In this document: positions 44,767 to 57,674 of the stretch, one piece after another
Layout of the letters: each line of letters opens with the position of its first letter
Position numbering within the stretch: position 1 is the first letter of the stretch
Assembly: GCA_963573305.1 (NCBI GenBank)
Contig: OY754332.1
Location: 49,141,559 to 49,205,558 of the forward strand
Direction of reading: 5' to 3'
DNA: 64,000 nucleotides
Origin: Pyrrhosoma nymphula
Lineage: Eukaryota; Arthropoda; Insecta; Odonata; Coenagrionidae
The notes under the pieces: generated by a model
Told to the model about the DNA's origin: nothing
Database searches by the model: none
The model's input: only the letters and a program-made list of their open reading frames with translations
Made by a program: the position numbers and the translations under genes

Positions 44767-45186
44767 GAATTATATTTTTGTCACAATTAGGGACTGGGAC
44801 TAAAGAAAATATATACATGGTAATGCACTTCTTGCAAATTAAATGGAATCCACCGCACTTTTGGAACTCTGCCTGGTTAACTAGATATATGTAAAAATCA
44901 TAAACCAAAGGGTTCTCGTAGGACCCCGGCCACATTCCTCTTGGATAAAAGTGTATGGCATAGAGTAACTGCTAAGCGTGTTGCTCTTGTGTTACGCAAC
45001 ATGCATTACACCACGCCACGTTTACTTCTCCGAGTACACTAATCAATATCATTCACTTAATCAATTAACAGACCAAACGTTTTCGGAATCACGGAATCGG
45101 CCGGAGTACTGTGCTGTGGAAATCAACGGGAAACCATCATATTAGTCTCACTAGATAGTACAGCCTCGCATGCACCAATATATGAC
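44767..45186. other. non-coding DNA
   Basis: No gene recognised between the foldback and the second LINE. Confidence 0.4.
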
Positions 45187-45289
45187 ATGATAGCATTCTT
45201 CCCAGTAAAGGACTCCGGATGTAAAATAGACTCTGGGTGTGGACTACTGAGAGAGGAACTTCAGCCCAGAGTGGATAAATTCATGATAG

Positions 45290-45511
45290 GGAGAGAACGT
45301 GAGGTCCATAGAGGTGATCGATATGCTGGAGAATACGAATATGGAGATGGAGAGACTGGGGGTAGACATCCTGGGAGTCAGCGAGATCAAGTGGACTGGG
45401 GCAGACAACTACAGGAGTGACGGATGCCGATTGATTTATTCAGAAGGCGACCAGAGGATCAAAGGTGTCTGTACCATACTGAGGGAAGAATGGGGCAGAA
45501 GAGTGAAGTAG
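45290..45511 (+). pseudogene. LINE endonuclease domain remnant
   Basis: MEMERLGVDILGVSEIKWTG followed by a tyrosine/serine-rich segment and GVCTILREEW is the apurinic endonuclease-like N-terminal region, including the conserved SE(I/V)KW. The frame breaks soon after. Confidence 0.8.
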
Positions 45512-46889
45512 GTCTGGCAGTACAGAGAGAGCATCCTGATGGTGAAGCTAAAGGAGAGCCTTCGGACACCGTGATAGAGCCGGTCTACATGTCGACGTAC
45601 AGCGATACAGGAGATGTAATATAAGCTTATGAGCAAATAGAAGAGGTTCCCAAATTAGTGAAGTGGAAATAGTCCCGTCATAATTGGGGACTACAACGCA
45701 GTGATGGGAGAGGGAAAGGAGGGAAGCAGCGTAGGAATCTTGTGACTGGGAAAACGAATCGCAAAAGGAGAGAGACTAGAGGAGTTCTGCAATGAGAAGA
45801 ATACACACTCTTCGAGCAAAATCGGCGCAAAAGGAATACATGGAAGATACCAGGGGATAGAGGCAGGTATAAAATCGACTAGAGACTTGTCAGAGTGAGA
45901 TATAAAAGCCAAGTGAAGCAATGCAAGAGCTATCTCGGTTCAAAGATAAATTGAGAACGCAACCTAGGGGTCATGTAGGGCCACTTTCGATCCAAGAAAA
46001 TAAAATATTAACTAATATTGATTTAACGCGAAGCTGCTGGCAGAAAAAGACAATAGAGATAGATTCTCCACAGGTGTCAACTGGATACTAAAGAGAGGAA
46101 GAGAAACAGACACAATGGATGACGACAAAGATCAGGAATCTTAAAGAAAAAAATAAGAAAATACATGCACTACAGAAACGAACGTTAGGTAGTCCTCCCT
46201 AGAAAACTTAGAAACCTAATCATGCGAGAATCCAAAAGGGCAAAGGACTGGATAGAAATCTGCTGCGAGGAAATAAACGGTAACATGAAGATGGAGAACG
46301 CCGAAACAGTATATAAGCTAATTAAGAGGCATTTACGAGAGAGAAAATAAAAAGCAACATCTGGGATGTGAACGGACACATACTTATATATGGTTAAAAC
46401 ATAGGGAGTAGATGAAAACAATGCATCGAAGAAGTTGGTGCGAATCATCGAAGAACTCGACGATGAGCCAAACCCACAGAAAGGCGAAAAAACGAGGTTA
46501 ACGAGGACGACCGGGGCCCAGACATACGGAGAAGCGAATTAAACTTAGCAGTGAAAGATTTAAAGAGCAACAAATGCTCCTGGGGTGGAAACTGTCAACG
46601 GAGAGATCATCAGGCGCATGGAATCAAAACTAAGAACACCCTCTACGGAAAAAAATAATTAAAGACAGCTACGAAGGTGGAGGACTACCGGAGGACTTTC
46701 AGAGGAGAGCAATATTGAGACATCTAAGAAGACAAGGACTAAGAAATGTGAGGAGCACCGAAACATAAGTCATTGGTCGTATGCGTGATAAATATTTACG
46801 CGAATATTAAGCCAAAGGATAGAAAGGAAAATTAAAGACAATCTAATAAACAATCAATATGAATTTTGAAAGAACAGAGAATGCTCTGC

Positions 46890-47310
46890 CTGAGAGTAAT
46901 GGTAGAGAAAACGATACATGTGAAAAAGCCACTGTATGTAGCATTCGTGAACTTGGAGAAAGCCTTCGACAACGTTGAGTGGAGCAAAATGTCTAGACTG
47001 ATGGAAAAGATCAAAATGGATTACAACAACAGAAGAATAGTCCACCCTGCCAACTATACAAGAAACAAGTCACCATTGTGCGACTGAGAGGCCGGAGAAA
47101 AATAAAAGCTTAAGTTAAGAATGGAGACAGATAAGGATGCCTTTCACCAGCACTCTTCAACATTTTCTTGGAGGAGACAATAACAGAAACACAAGGAATG
47201 GGGTTGAACGGAACTAGGGTTAAGGGAGAAGAAATAAAAATTCTCCGCTCCGCAGATAACATCACACTCATAGCAGGAAATCGTGAAAATCTTCAAATAT
47301 CACTGAACAC
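46890..47310 (+). pseudogene. LINE reverse-transcriptase domain remnant
   Basis: VAFVNLEKAFDNVEWSKM (RT motif A, with D changed to N at the first catalytic aspartate and the second in KAFD kept) lies at about 46940-46995. After a frame change come GCLSPALFNIF-like sequence near 47125-47165 and ADNITLIAGN near 47250-47285, where the FADD box has become ADN. The catalytic residues are therefore damaged. Confidence 0.8.
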
Positions 47311-48047
47311 ATTGGACTAAGTACTTAAATAATATAAAATGAAAAATAAATGAGCAGAAGACTGAAATCCAACTATTCGGGAGGAAGAAGGAGTCGGACT
47401 AAGAGAAGAGAAATTAGAGCAAGTAGATTCCTTCACCTGTCTCGGAAGCACCACCACGTGGGATGGAATAAGTACAACGGACATCAAGCGCAGAATGTCC
47501 AAAGCTGAGAAAGTGTTCATGATTTAAAAGCAATTACTGCGTCCAAAAATGATGGGAGTACAAACTACGTACTCCTACCTTTTCTACGTACGTACTGCGA
47601 ACGAGGAAACAGCATGTAAAACATTTGTGTAGAGCGAGCCACTCTATGGATTGGAAACATAGGCTATTGGAAAAGCAGACCTGAAAAGATTAGGAGCTTG
47701 CAAAACCGGGTTTAGGAGGCGGATAGCGAAGATTAAATGTACTCATAAAACAAAGAAATAAAGTGAAGAGTAGAAGAAGAAAGGTCCATATGGAACAATA
47801 TAGATCAAAGAAGAACCGAGCTGATGCTGATATGGCTTTCGAGTTTGGCTACTGTGGGAGCGAGAACCCAATATAATGTGCCAGCGTAACTCGGGAGCCG
47901 CAACAACATCTATCAACTGCTGCGAAATCCTACAATAGAGATTAAGAACCAAATGTATTGGCCACGCTTTGAGGCACAGGAATATAACTGAAGGAAAAAT
48001 GGAAGGCAAACTCTCGAGAGAAAGGCCAAGGGTAAATAAAAAGAATT

Positions 48048-48125
48048 GAACAAAGAGGAAAGTACATAAGATGAACAAAGAGGAAAGTACATAAGATGAA
48101 CAAAGAGGAAAGTACATAAGATGAA
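48048..48125 (+). repeat. three tandem copies of a 25-bp unit
   Basis: GAACAAAGAGGAAAGTACAT followed by AAGAT is repeated three times without change, then a partial copy GAACAA. It lies inside the C-terminal part of the degraded LINE and is a later slippage-type expansion. Confidence 0.9.
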
Positions 48126-48195
48126 CAACCAGGAAGTAAAGGAACTAGCATTAGATAGGGAAGGATGGAGGACAGCAGTCAACCAAACTAATGAT

Positions 48196-48870
48196 TGAAC
48201 GGCCAATGAAGGAATGAACTTTTTTCGGAACGCAAAAATGCGTAGGAGTATACATTAATGCAAAATTAAAAATAATAATGAAAATAAAGAAAGTCAAGCC
48301 AGAACTGAATTAGGAATGGTAACGCAAGAACTCTGGAATATGATTTGAAGAGTTCGGAATCGACGTCGGAGTGCACTCTTAAAACGCGGAGGGACGAAGA
48401 ATACTGTGAGCCTTTTTCTTGCCGCAGATATTCTCCTGAGATGCCTTCATAATAATCTCTTAAACTTACTTCGTTCTGAGATGAATGCAATGCGAAGTCT
48501 ACGTTGAAGTCATGCGTTTTGTTGAATAGGATTACACTAGATTAATTCCCGGGAATTTTATTTTATAATGCTTTAATAGTGAGTTTCCCTTGAGTTTTAT
48601 TACGTGATTAAATACAGATTCAGGCGAGATGTGGTTGAACTGTTCCATAATGGTAGAAAAAACCACACATTGCAAGTGCATTGTTTCTATCTGTAATATG
48701 TTTCATGATTACCTATGATGTACCAGTTCTTCCGGTTCATTCGCTACTATGCGTCATGCTCTTTGCTGAGCGAATAGATAATTTTTTGAAGATGTCTTCT
48801 ACAGAAGCGATAAATTGAATAAGTAACTCAAGATATCTCCACGCTTGAAGTCCTATCTCATCCCTATGCC
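48196..48870. other. non-coding DNA
   Basis: Nothing recognised. Confidence 0.4.
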
Positions 48871-48874
48871 GTTG

Positions 48875-49110
48875 TCACTTGTAAAGGACTCAATTATACT
48901 TTCCCTAATTGACCAAAACAATTCAATTCTTCAAGTAATAGTTTGACGAATCAAGCAGATAGTCAAGGAGTATCACTCTTTCGAATGCGTCCACTCCGAT
49001 ATTCTCCACGAATGCTTACTGTGGTCATAATCACATGAAGAATTCCAGTTTCTCCTGAATAGCATTGGCTTACAACTCGCCTAATATAGGTGAACAAATA
49101 CATTTTCTGT
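48875..49110. repeat. dispersed repeat, copy 1
   Basis: Similar to 54738-54990 in the same orientation: CAATTATACTTTCYC, TCAAGTAATMG, AATACTCTCCACGA-like TATTCTCCACGAATG, TTACAACTCGCCTAAT. A 116-codon minus-strand frame crosses it (48963-49313) but resembles no protein I know. An unidentified transposon is likely. Confidence 0.6.
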
Positions 49111-52100
49111 CCCCAATTTGCGTCATAGTGCAGAAATACAGCGACAGAGCTGCGCAGTTGAGCAGATATGATGGCAGTTGCGCAGAAGACCCTTTCCAGT
49201 GGAAGATCATTGTACATAAAACTAGCTCTGCAGAGGGGCGTTAAGTAGTCTCCGTCTTTGGCTAACAGGGTACTCAAGTTCGCAAACCTTCGCTGCATCT
49301 TATAAATTCTCAATATGTTATTAACATCAACTCCCTAGCTTTATGCGGCTCTCAAACCTATTGTTTAAGATTGGCCGAACATATGTATTCCGAATGCTAT
49401 CAGGTGTCAGCGTATTTTGATGCAGCTTCGTCTTCGATCTTAATCAGCCGTGAAATACACTGATTAGACTTTCGCACTCTCGCTACTATTTTGGCAGTGC
49501 TGCCAATTCTTCCCCCGTTTAACGTCACACCTGGAGTAGGCGACTGCCACCATATTTCGCTACCACCATACCGAATGGATTTATTTTTTTAAGAAACCAA
49601 AGTTTTTTTTACGATAAGTGAGAGCTTGAAGAGAGCACTGCATGTAAATCATTCCTTGGGTTTCGAGCGCCGCGTACGAGCGAGAGAACACGAAATGCGA
49701 CTGGCTAGAGAAATTCAGCGGTTGAAAGGGAGCGGAGTGCGGGAGGGAAGGCCGCTCAATAGTCGGCGGGGAGATGAGGAGGATCCTTTAAGCGAAAGGC
49801 GTGCGAAGGATTCTTGACTCGGTACACTCGCGTTGGCGCACGAGAGCAACGGTCTTGTGATGGCGCACGGCCAAGTTCGTGATCGGAACGCTTGAGGTCC
49901 CGGAATCCGCGCGGGTCCACGGAGCATGCTCGTGACTCCGGACTGAAGTCCGCCGCTTCGCTAAATGCTTTTTCGCTCATCCATTGTCACCGACAAATAT
50001 AAGCCATTCTTTGAAATTGAACTTTTCGGTTCCAGTTGCCGGAAGAGGAAATCCGTGGGTACTCGGCATCATTAGAGAGACAACGGTTTATGGGGCAAGC
50101 CCTCACGGACCCTCCACCTCCCCCTCGGTCTGAAGATCTCGCTTATTACCGAGATCCGCCTTTTCATTGAGATAATTCAACTTTAGTGAGTTAAACCGTG
50201 CTTTCTTTGCATTTTGTTTCGTCAGTGGTTTACCGCTGACCAGATGCCCGCCTCACCTTACACTTGGTGTAAGGGTCATAGGAAATGGTTGACTTTTTCA
50301 TTTTTTGTCATTGGTCATAAATTATTCATTTCATCAATATCTACCTAAATTAGTTAGTCTTTGTTTTATTTGAAGGATTCCTGCTATTAGCTCCTTAAAT
50401 AGTTCCTATTTTTTGTTTTAAGTATTGTCTGGTCCAGTTCATATTTTCGTGTGTCAGTTCTCTTTTCGGTTTTATTCTTGGATCTTCATACCTCACATTC
50501 TATTAGGGCGTCCTCCTCCTTGTCCTTACAATGTTGAAAGAGGGGACTGTCTTTTTACCCAAACTGGTTCAGCTTTTTGGCAATGTTTCCATATCCACTT
50601 AGAAACTGAACTGTGTAAGAATTTATACGTAAACTCTTTGATTTCAATCTTTGCTTAACTTTGGGATAATATTCAAATATGTCTCGTCCTATGTTTGATT
50701 CAACCCATCTGTCCTGCAATTGGTCCCCGACCTCGTGCCGGTGGGGCAGCCCAGAAATTAATTCTGATCATTCTATTATTTGCATTTTTCTCGTACACAC
50801 ACAATAAAAGTACTCTTCACCTTCTTCTGACTATTTAATCAGTTCAGTTTTCGCACTCGGTTACTAAGTCTCAAATCAAACTTCGCGCACACGCTCACGG
50901 CTACAGAAAGATGGGCCCGGAGGCCCATCAGAAAAATATGACAGAGACATAATGAATTAGGGAAAGAATTGGAATGTATCCAAATTCTCTCCATGCCTTT
51001 ATTGTCTTTTAACAATAATTATATTGCACCCAAAGAGTACAGTAATGAGGGTATGCACTAGTGTTTACCCCTCTATTCGCATCAGAGAGACAGAGTGAAT
51101 AATGAGGATTTCCTTCCAGTAAGGTGGATTCTGGGTATTGAAGTGGGTTGAATAAAACGACGACGGAACATCGGGTCGCCGGCTCCAGCTCTTGTTTTTG
51201 TTTTCGAATTGAGGGATACCGAGATATTTAGGCTTTGCACGCATTAACCCGTATTAGACAGTTTTATTTAAGTTAACAGAAACAGGATATTATCGTGGAG
51301 GGATTTGGCAATAAAGATCTCCACGCGTAATTTTACCAAAGAATTAATTTCATTTTACAAAATACCTGCATGATGCATTTCCTGCTGGAAATGAGCTTTG
51401 GACTAGAGAACGGATTTTTACAAGAAAACCATTTTTAAACGAATCAGCTTAGGATTCCTGTTAGTGTATGTGGCTACATGAGCAGAAAGTTTGGCGTTTG
51501 AACTAAAACCCGGTAGTAATTTACCCCTAATGAATACAACGAAGTACGATGTTCATATTCCGTTAATACTGTTAATTATATAATCCTGTTAGTCTTCTAC
51601 CGAGTAACATGATGCACAAAGGTATATTTTCAAATATCCTCTTGCTTCATTTACGAAAAGTAAAGAGAAACAAAAACCATAAGCATTGTGAGAGAAAAGG
51701 AAGAACTATAAAACTCTTATTTGGAAACGTGAGCTAGAAAGCATTACTTTCATGGTTGACATGACATGGAAAGAATTGGCCCCTACAAATAGGAGAGATT
51801 ATTTCTTTAATAAAGACTGCGTTTCAAAAAAAGATGCTTTAGTTTTGAAGCCAACATCATGTAGCAGCGCATAATGGTAAAACCAATTCTTATATCTGGG
51901 ATGAGCTCGACATAATAAGAATCAGTAATTAAATTATGATTAATAGCTTGCGCTGAAAACAAGTTGCAGTGAATATAGTATTTTTCTGACAAGGTAAAGG
52001 GTGACTTCAAAGGTCCGATAATCATGATCATTCAAGGGTTACTAGTGTATTACCTCACACAAAAAGCTCTTATAATTTCACAGGAAATGTAATTTTCTGT

Positions 52101-52225
52101 GCATGGCTTAAATTTCCGATGGATGGATCATATTTTTTCTGATTTCGATCATCAAGCCATTCTATTGTTGAAAAGGCAAATACTTGTTAACTATTCATGT
52201 AGTTCTAAGACTTTGGTAGTGATGA
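49111..52225. other. non-coding DNA with a GC-richer patch at 49630-49960
   Basis: The GC-richer patch has purine-rich CGAGCGAGAG sequence and short frames on both strands. A short minisatellite-free stretch follows. No gene is supported. Confidence 0.4.
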
Positions 52226-52226
52226 C

Positions 52227-52258
52227 TGTAAAATATGTGTGATACATATTTTACAGTA
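52227..52258. repeat. short perfect hairpin
   Basis: ACTGTAAAATATGT and its exact inverse ACATATTTTACAGT are separated by 4-5 bp. AT-rich DNA makes chance formation possible. No T-run follows, so I do not call a terminator. Confidence 0.75.
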
Positions 52259-52259
52259 A

Positions 52260-54735
52260 TCCTTCGGAAATATTTGACAAAATTTGAAATGATAGCTCAG
52301 TTTATAACTCAAAGAAATACACGGGACACTTTTTATAAAGGTGGGTGTAAAATTCATTTTCCAAGATAAAGACAGACTACCGGCTCTTCAGAGGTTCAAA
52401 ACTTCCTAAGTTAAACGCAAAATGGAGAGTTTGCCCATAGTTGCCCTCAAATTCAAAATTGACACCGATCACTGCAGCCGGTAAAATTTTCACTACCACA
52501 GATGCAACGGAATTCAGTGTGGCCTCCGCTTGCCGCTCGATATGGGTGACTATAACGAGCTCAATTGATTTCTTGTCACCTCATCTAATCATTATATCCC
52601 GTGTGTAATTTCCGCCGCGTCTGTTCAAATAGCCAGTTGCTAGGAAGTATTTTGTGAAGCTAGGGAATGCTGATGATAGAGAAATGTCGCGGGTTGCATA
52701 ACCAATAAGATAGTCCTTCATAAATTCGTTGACGTGAACTGAGAAACAATAGGAATGATTAGATGCCGTAGGTTATCAGACATAGCACTAGAAACGTACG
52801 CCACGTTGAATTATCCTCGATTGACGCACACTGTAGTGGGCATGCTAATTAGTGATTGAAAAGGAAGAGACACGAGAATTGCGACCAAATCATGTTCACC
52901 GTTGTGCTTCAAATACACTCCAAGAATTGTTTTATTTCATCATAAAGCGATGATTACAGGAAAATAAATTAATTCGCATAACGTAGCATGCATAAAAGAG
53001 TTGTGTAACAGAAAAATGTCAACTTTTCTAACTAAAAAACTTGTTAGCAGGGAAACTCTGATGAAATGGAAACGAACTAAAACGAGAGTGAACGTGGCTT
53101 GGACTTAACCTTTTCTCTAAAAATACGAAAGAAAAGTCATTTTTCGGCAATAAACAACACACTTAGACTCCCGAGAGATTCCTCAGCAGGTAAATTGAAT
53201 GGTTATTGGAATCCCTACGTTTTTCGCACAAAACTCTTTTACGAGGTTTTTTTATATTCTCAGCTTCCTTCACGAGTCAACACTTACCCTCATGTAAATG
53301 GCTGAGATCAAGAGTGAACGCCGCTCCGTCGCAGCATTGAGTGCGCTGGCAAACATGATCAAACGTTTTCGTTTTTCCTGTTGCTCCTGGTAAATACTTC
53401 ACGCGTCAGAAAACTCATTCCCGGATCGTCCGGTCTAACACCAGTCCCAAGTCCACCCGTCCAGCGCCTTTCCCGGCAGAGTCAACGGGGGCTCTCTTGA
53501 CCTTATCCACCGGCTCTCAAGGCCCAAAGAACGTCGGATTGTAATTGACTGATGAGCCTGCGATTTGCTTCTGCTGCACTTAGCCGGTTAGAGTCAGTTG
53601 AAGGATATATAGCATAACATTCTCTGCAGTATTCACGTAACGAAGCCCTACCACGGGAAAATTGCCTCATTTTCCTCCTCTCATCCATTAGAATGGGTCG
53701 CTTTGATTTCGTTGCTCTCACTATGTTACTACTTGCACCTATAATGCAATTCACTATTTCGTTCTTTCTAAAATCCTTGGTCAGGTAATTTGCTCAATAT
53801 CATCGATCAAAATGTAAAAACCCTGCATGATAAATGTACTATTTGGAATAAGTTTTGTAATTTCTGTAAGACGAATTTAAAGACCACATGAGATACGGTA
53901 TGATCGGAAGCAAATATCAACAATAATCTCGATTCATAGCAAACTCAATGATAGAAATATGAATTGGAACGCATCGGTGAAGCTAAACAGCGTCTAGACA
54001 AATGTGTCCGCTCGTTTTCCTGGCAGCGAAATGATCGCAAGTACAGTTATGTGAAAAAGCAACTATGATGTTGTAACTTGCCTGGCCTTGCCTGAAGTAT
54101 TACCCGTTTCAATGAAATTGAAGTATTTATTTTAAATTTTCTCTACGCTGGTTAACGCACAGCTAAATAGGATTAGAATCTAGATCGTCTGTAAATATTT
54201 TTAAATCAGTCATTGGCTCCACATATGAAGTATTGTCGTACACGCTTGCGTCTTTTTGAAATTCGATATTGAAAATTGAACCATACGAAATGTATAAAAG
54301 GATAATGCCGTTATTTCAATTAATATGTATTATACGTTATTAATTTTCTATTTCAAAACCACGAGTATATTTCTTCACGTAAACACTACGGTTAAGCTAA
54401 AGCATTTCTTAAGATGATGGACTCAAATAACAAACCCTACCGAGTTATCGTTCTCATGAGTAAGGTCTTATGGAGGTTTATTTCAAAGAGATGAGCAGAT
54501 GGACCTTTTCACATAAAGGAGGTTGAACAGCAAGCTAATTGCATTAGCATTCATTGGCCCTAGAACATAACTTCTAATGAAAATTACTTTTTCTCACAAA
54601 AATTCAAAGAAGGGGGACGGGAATGCATCTCCTACTGAATCCGACAAGTTAACTTTATAGCGCACCATGTAATCAACGAAACAGAACAGGTTATCACACA
54701 AAATATCTCCGTACTAAAAGGTTACATTCTTAGCT
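52260..54735. other. non-coding DNA
   Basis: No gene or element recognised. Confidence 0.4.
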
Positions 54736-54737
54736 AA

Positions 54738-54990
54738 ATGTGTCTTCGTCACTTGGAAGGGATCCAATTATACTTTCTCCAATTGCATCACGACACACAA
54801 TTCCTTCAAGTAATCGATTTACAAATCGCAGATGGTCGTGGAATCTCACATCTACTGATGCGTTCCAAATACTCTCCACGACATCTTGCCCATGGTCAAA
54901 ATGACCTGATGCACTTCCGTATCTCCTTCATTGAATTAAACTTATAACTCGTCTAATTGAGGTGAGGCGCAAAAAACTTTCCTCTGTAAA
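54738..54990. repeat. dispersed repeat, copy 2
   Basis: Partner of 48875-49110. Shared: AATTATACTTTC, TTCAAGTAAT, ACTCTCCACGA, CATGGTCA / GTGGTCAT, TAACTCGTCTAAT. Considerable divergence with small indels. Confidence 0.6.
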
Positions 54991-55163
54991 TACGAGTGAA
55001 AGTGTTTGATTTGATCCATTTTATATAATTTAATACTTGTCAAGTCCGTAAATGGTATCGATTATTTCACTTCGCTCATCCACGCTTCAAATCTTCATGT
55101 TTCTTTTTGCCAAAAAATGCTACATGGCGTTTAATACCGTTCAAAAGCCATGTATACCGTATG

Positions 55164-55240
55164 TCATCTACCTACATCTACGCGGTACCATACAAACCAT
55201 CTAGAGGGCGTGTAGCAGGAGATGATTCCACATCAGGCAT
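55164..55240 (-). mobile_element. LINE 3' terminus (second subfamily)
   Basis: Reverse complement of a hexamer tail (CATCTACCTACATCTACG) followed by CTAGAGGGCGTGTAGC and GATGATTCCACATCAGGCAT. It matches 62722-62800 better than the 2.2-kb LINE, so it is a separate subfamily. Confidence 0.7.
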
Positions 55241-55577
55241 GAATTAATCGTCAAAACCAGTGTACCATTATCATTAGCTGCTTCACTAAGTATGCTCTCT
55301 CTAAGAGGGGTACGTGGAAGGCACCACACTTGCAATACGGTTGATAGTCATCATTCTACACATGCGGATTGGAGACTGCAGTTATGCAGGTACCATTAGT
55401 TATGGTCAAGTTATGCAAGCATGCAAAATTATTTCCACAAAATTAGATATACACAAAACGTTAAAGTAATAAGCATTCCATTCAGGAATTTAAAATCGAG
55501 TACAAATAAAAAAATATAGGAAAACCATTCATTTTCCTGTCATTCGTTCTGTACGGAAGAACACATTGGTGTGTGGG

Positions 55578-55852
55578 TAACGGGTTGGTGTGGTAGCCAG
55601 AGTAGCCAGGGTTTGAGTTCCGGTAGCGACTGAGACTTTACGGTGGAATCCCAATCCCTACTTCGGTGTCGTGTGGAGAGGACTTCAAGAGCCGCACTCC
55701 ATCTGTTGAATGCGACGGTTAACTTTGGACCCCTTGGTGACTTGCGTTTAGAGCAGGAACATTCCGACACCTGGTTTCCACCACCCTTTTCCAACACCCA
55801 ACACACAGGGGGCTCCGTCCTTCCTCCAATACTCATATATTCCTCCCATTAA
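55578..55852 (+). mobile_element. tRNA-derived SINE, AACC-tail family
   Basis: Head ACGGGTTGGTGTGGTAGCC (55580-) with box B GGTTTGAGTTCC (55610-55621) and then GGTAGCGACTGAGAC. The body has CTACTTCGGTGTCGTGTGGAG, ACTTCAAGAGCCGCACTCC, CCCCTTGGTGACTTGCGTT, close to the 57.97-kb copy reversed. The box A-to-B distance is about 20 nt shorter than in the other copies, so it carries an internal deletion. Tail diverged. Confidence 0.75.
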
Positions 55853-56885
55853 CGTGTGGTCCACCTAAACGTAATGGCGCACATTACCTCAGCTGTCGGT
55901 AGACCGTAAAGACCGTATAATTCGTAAATTTTTCCAATCCATTGATGGAGTTAGACTCTACTGTGGAAATTAAAAACATTAAGCGAGATGGACAAAAACA
56001 TGTAGTATATAATTCCGCACTCGTTTATTTCCACGAAGGATTTCGACGTCCACAGTGTTACTTTCAAGGTACACTGACCTTGTACAATGTATATAAAAAA
56101 TGACGCTGTAGAGAACCTGTAAAAATTGACTACTTTTGGGGCAAAATTCAAGGAAATCAATTAATCATGAAATAAACCCAACAATTATTGGATTAGAATA
56201 GAATATGTAGAATTTTTATTGCTCGGGGAAAATAATTCCCATTGAGCATGGTAAAAAATCAATTATTACAGTAGTTGCAATCGAGTCATAACAAGCTTTC
56301 CAACATCACCAGCATTATTATTGTTACGCCAGATTACAATTGCAATTTCATATTACTTGATAATAAGAAGAACATATTACATACATACAACATTAACAGA
56401 ATACCAGAGCATAAACAAAATAAACAAAATACCAAAATATATACAGAATACAATGTTATGAAAATAAAAACAGAACATTACGTCATATTTCCATCATATC
56501 GTGAAATGCTGGAATAAAAAACGATTAAAATACGCCCCTAGTGGTAACCAAGTAATTAAACTACTAAAGTGACCAAGCAATCGCTTCGCAGTGCCAACAC
56601 TCCGAAGGGTGGACACGTGACGCCGTCCGTGACATCGGAAACCGCAGGCGGAAGTTCTGTCGTCCGAGGAACTTGCAGTCGAGTGTTCGCGTTGCATAGT
56701 GCACCCGACCTCGTCACTTTCCACGATCTCCGTGAGCTCGACCCTCCAGCATTCTCAGGAGCTTGCACTTCTTCTTAAGTCATCGGTGAGGTGGCCCCTG
56801 GCCTACACGAGCAAACCACATACCCCTTTGCCCTTTGAGATGCTATTTTTATTTTCGGGGGATTGACAATTTCTGAATGGCGCCG
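55853..56885. other. AT-rich non-coding DNA, short GC patch 56580-56770
   Basis: The GC patch has frames on both strands with no recognisable product. Confidence 0.4.
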
Positions 56886-56889
56886 AAAT

Positions 56890-57270
56890 AATGGCGAGGT
56901 GGTGGGGGCGGGTGGGGGGATATCGTTCGGGGTTGGGAGGGGGAACGGGGGAGTGAGAGGCCAATGTCGGTGCACGATACGGCGTGTAGTGACCTTAAAA
57001 GAAATATAAAGAGGAGGTGAAGGGGGGGGGGGAATAAATATAGGAATAAATATAAACTCCGCGAAAGAGCGCGTGGGACGTCCCTTTGGGTCGCTAAGCT
57101 TAATCTCCCAGATCGAGGCGATGAAGCTTTAAACCAAAGAAAGCGGTGGGTGTGATTGATTTGTGCGGCTTTGTGGCTGTGTGCTGATAGAGACTACCGT
57201 TCGGGGGAGGAGAGTGGGGGTGGGGCAGGAGGGGGGTGGAGGGGAGGGGAGGGGGGGCCGCACGCGACGG
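56890..57270 (+). repeat. G-rich, strand-asymmetric block
   Basis: Plus strand is full of GGGG runs, e.g. AGGTGAAGGGGGGGGGGGGA and GGAGGGGAGGGGAGGGGGGG. The minus-strand proline-rich frames are artefacts. It grades into a CpG-rich segment. Confidence 0.7.
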
Positions 57271-57506
57271 GGGCGCCCAAACTGCCGCATGCGTGCTGAC
57301 GGCTGAAAAGACCCCCTTTTGCCTCGCCGCTCCCCTGACTTTTTTGACCGGCACACGCAGCCTGCGGGCGACCTATACGGCTGACCAGTCGGGTCACTCC
57401 GCCGCCACCTCGCAGTGGCGACCGGACGGCCGCAGGGCGCACTAGTGGGGTCGCCTTCACCCTCGACGACTCCCGGCCGCGGAGGGAGGACAAGGGACCC
57501 TTTAAG
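57270..57506 (+). promoter_or_regulatory. CpG-rich segment ending in a strong splice donor; possible untranslated first exon
   Basis: High GC and CpG content over 57270-57500 ends at AAG|GTGAGT (GT at 57507-57508), a perfect consensus donor. No ATG-started coding frame precedes it convincingly, so a 5' UTR exon of a plus-strand gene is the simplest idea. The transcription start is not visible. Confidence 0.4.
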
Positions 57507-57674
57507 GTGAGTTGCCGAAACGTTTTTTTTTTTAGAAATCCCCCTCCACTTGCGTCACCCTCCCGGATAACTCGTTTGATTCACTTCGGTTCCGTTTGGT
57601 TATCTGAACTTGTGGAGTGGCAGGCAATAGTTTGTCCTCCATGCTACCGACGACTGAGATCATTTGCTCTTTTT

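Larger units (their letters stand above)
45187..48195 (+). mobile_element. degraded APE-type non-LTR retrotransposon
   Basis: Over about 3 kb, fragments in shifting frames keep the order endonuclease, basic linker, reverse transcriptase, C-terminal domain. The C-terminal end reads LDREGWRTAVNQTND at about 48150-48195, common at the end of such insect LINE ORFs. It differs from the 2.2-kb LINE family. Many frameshifts and stops show it is old. No poly(A) or hexamer tail was found. Confidence 0.8.
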
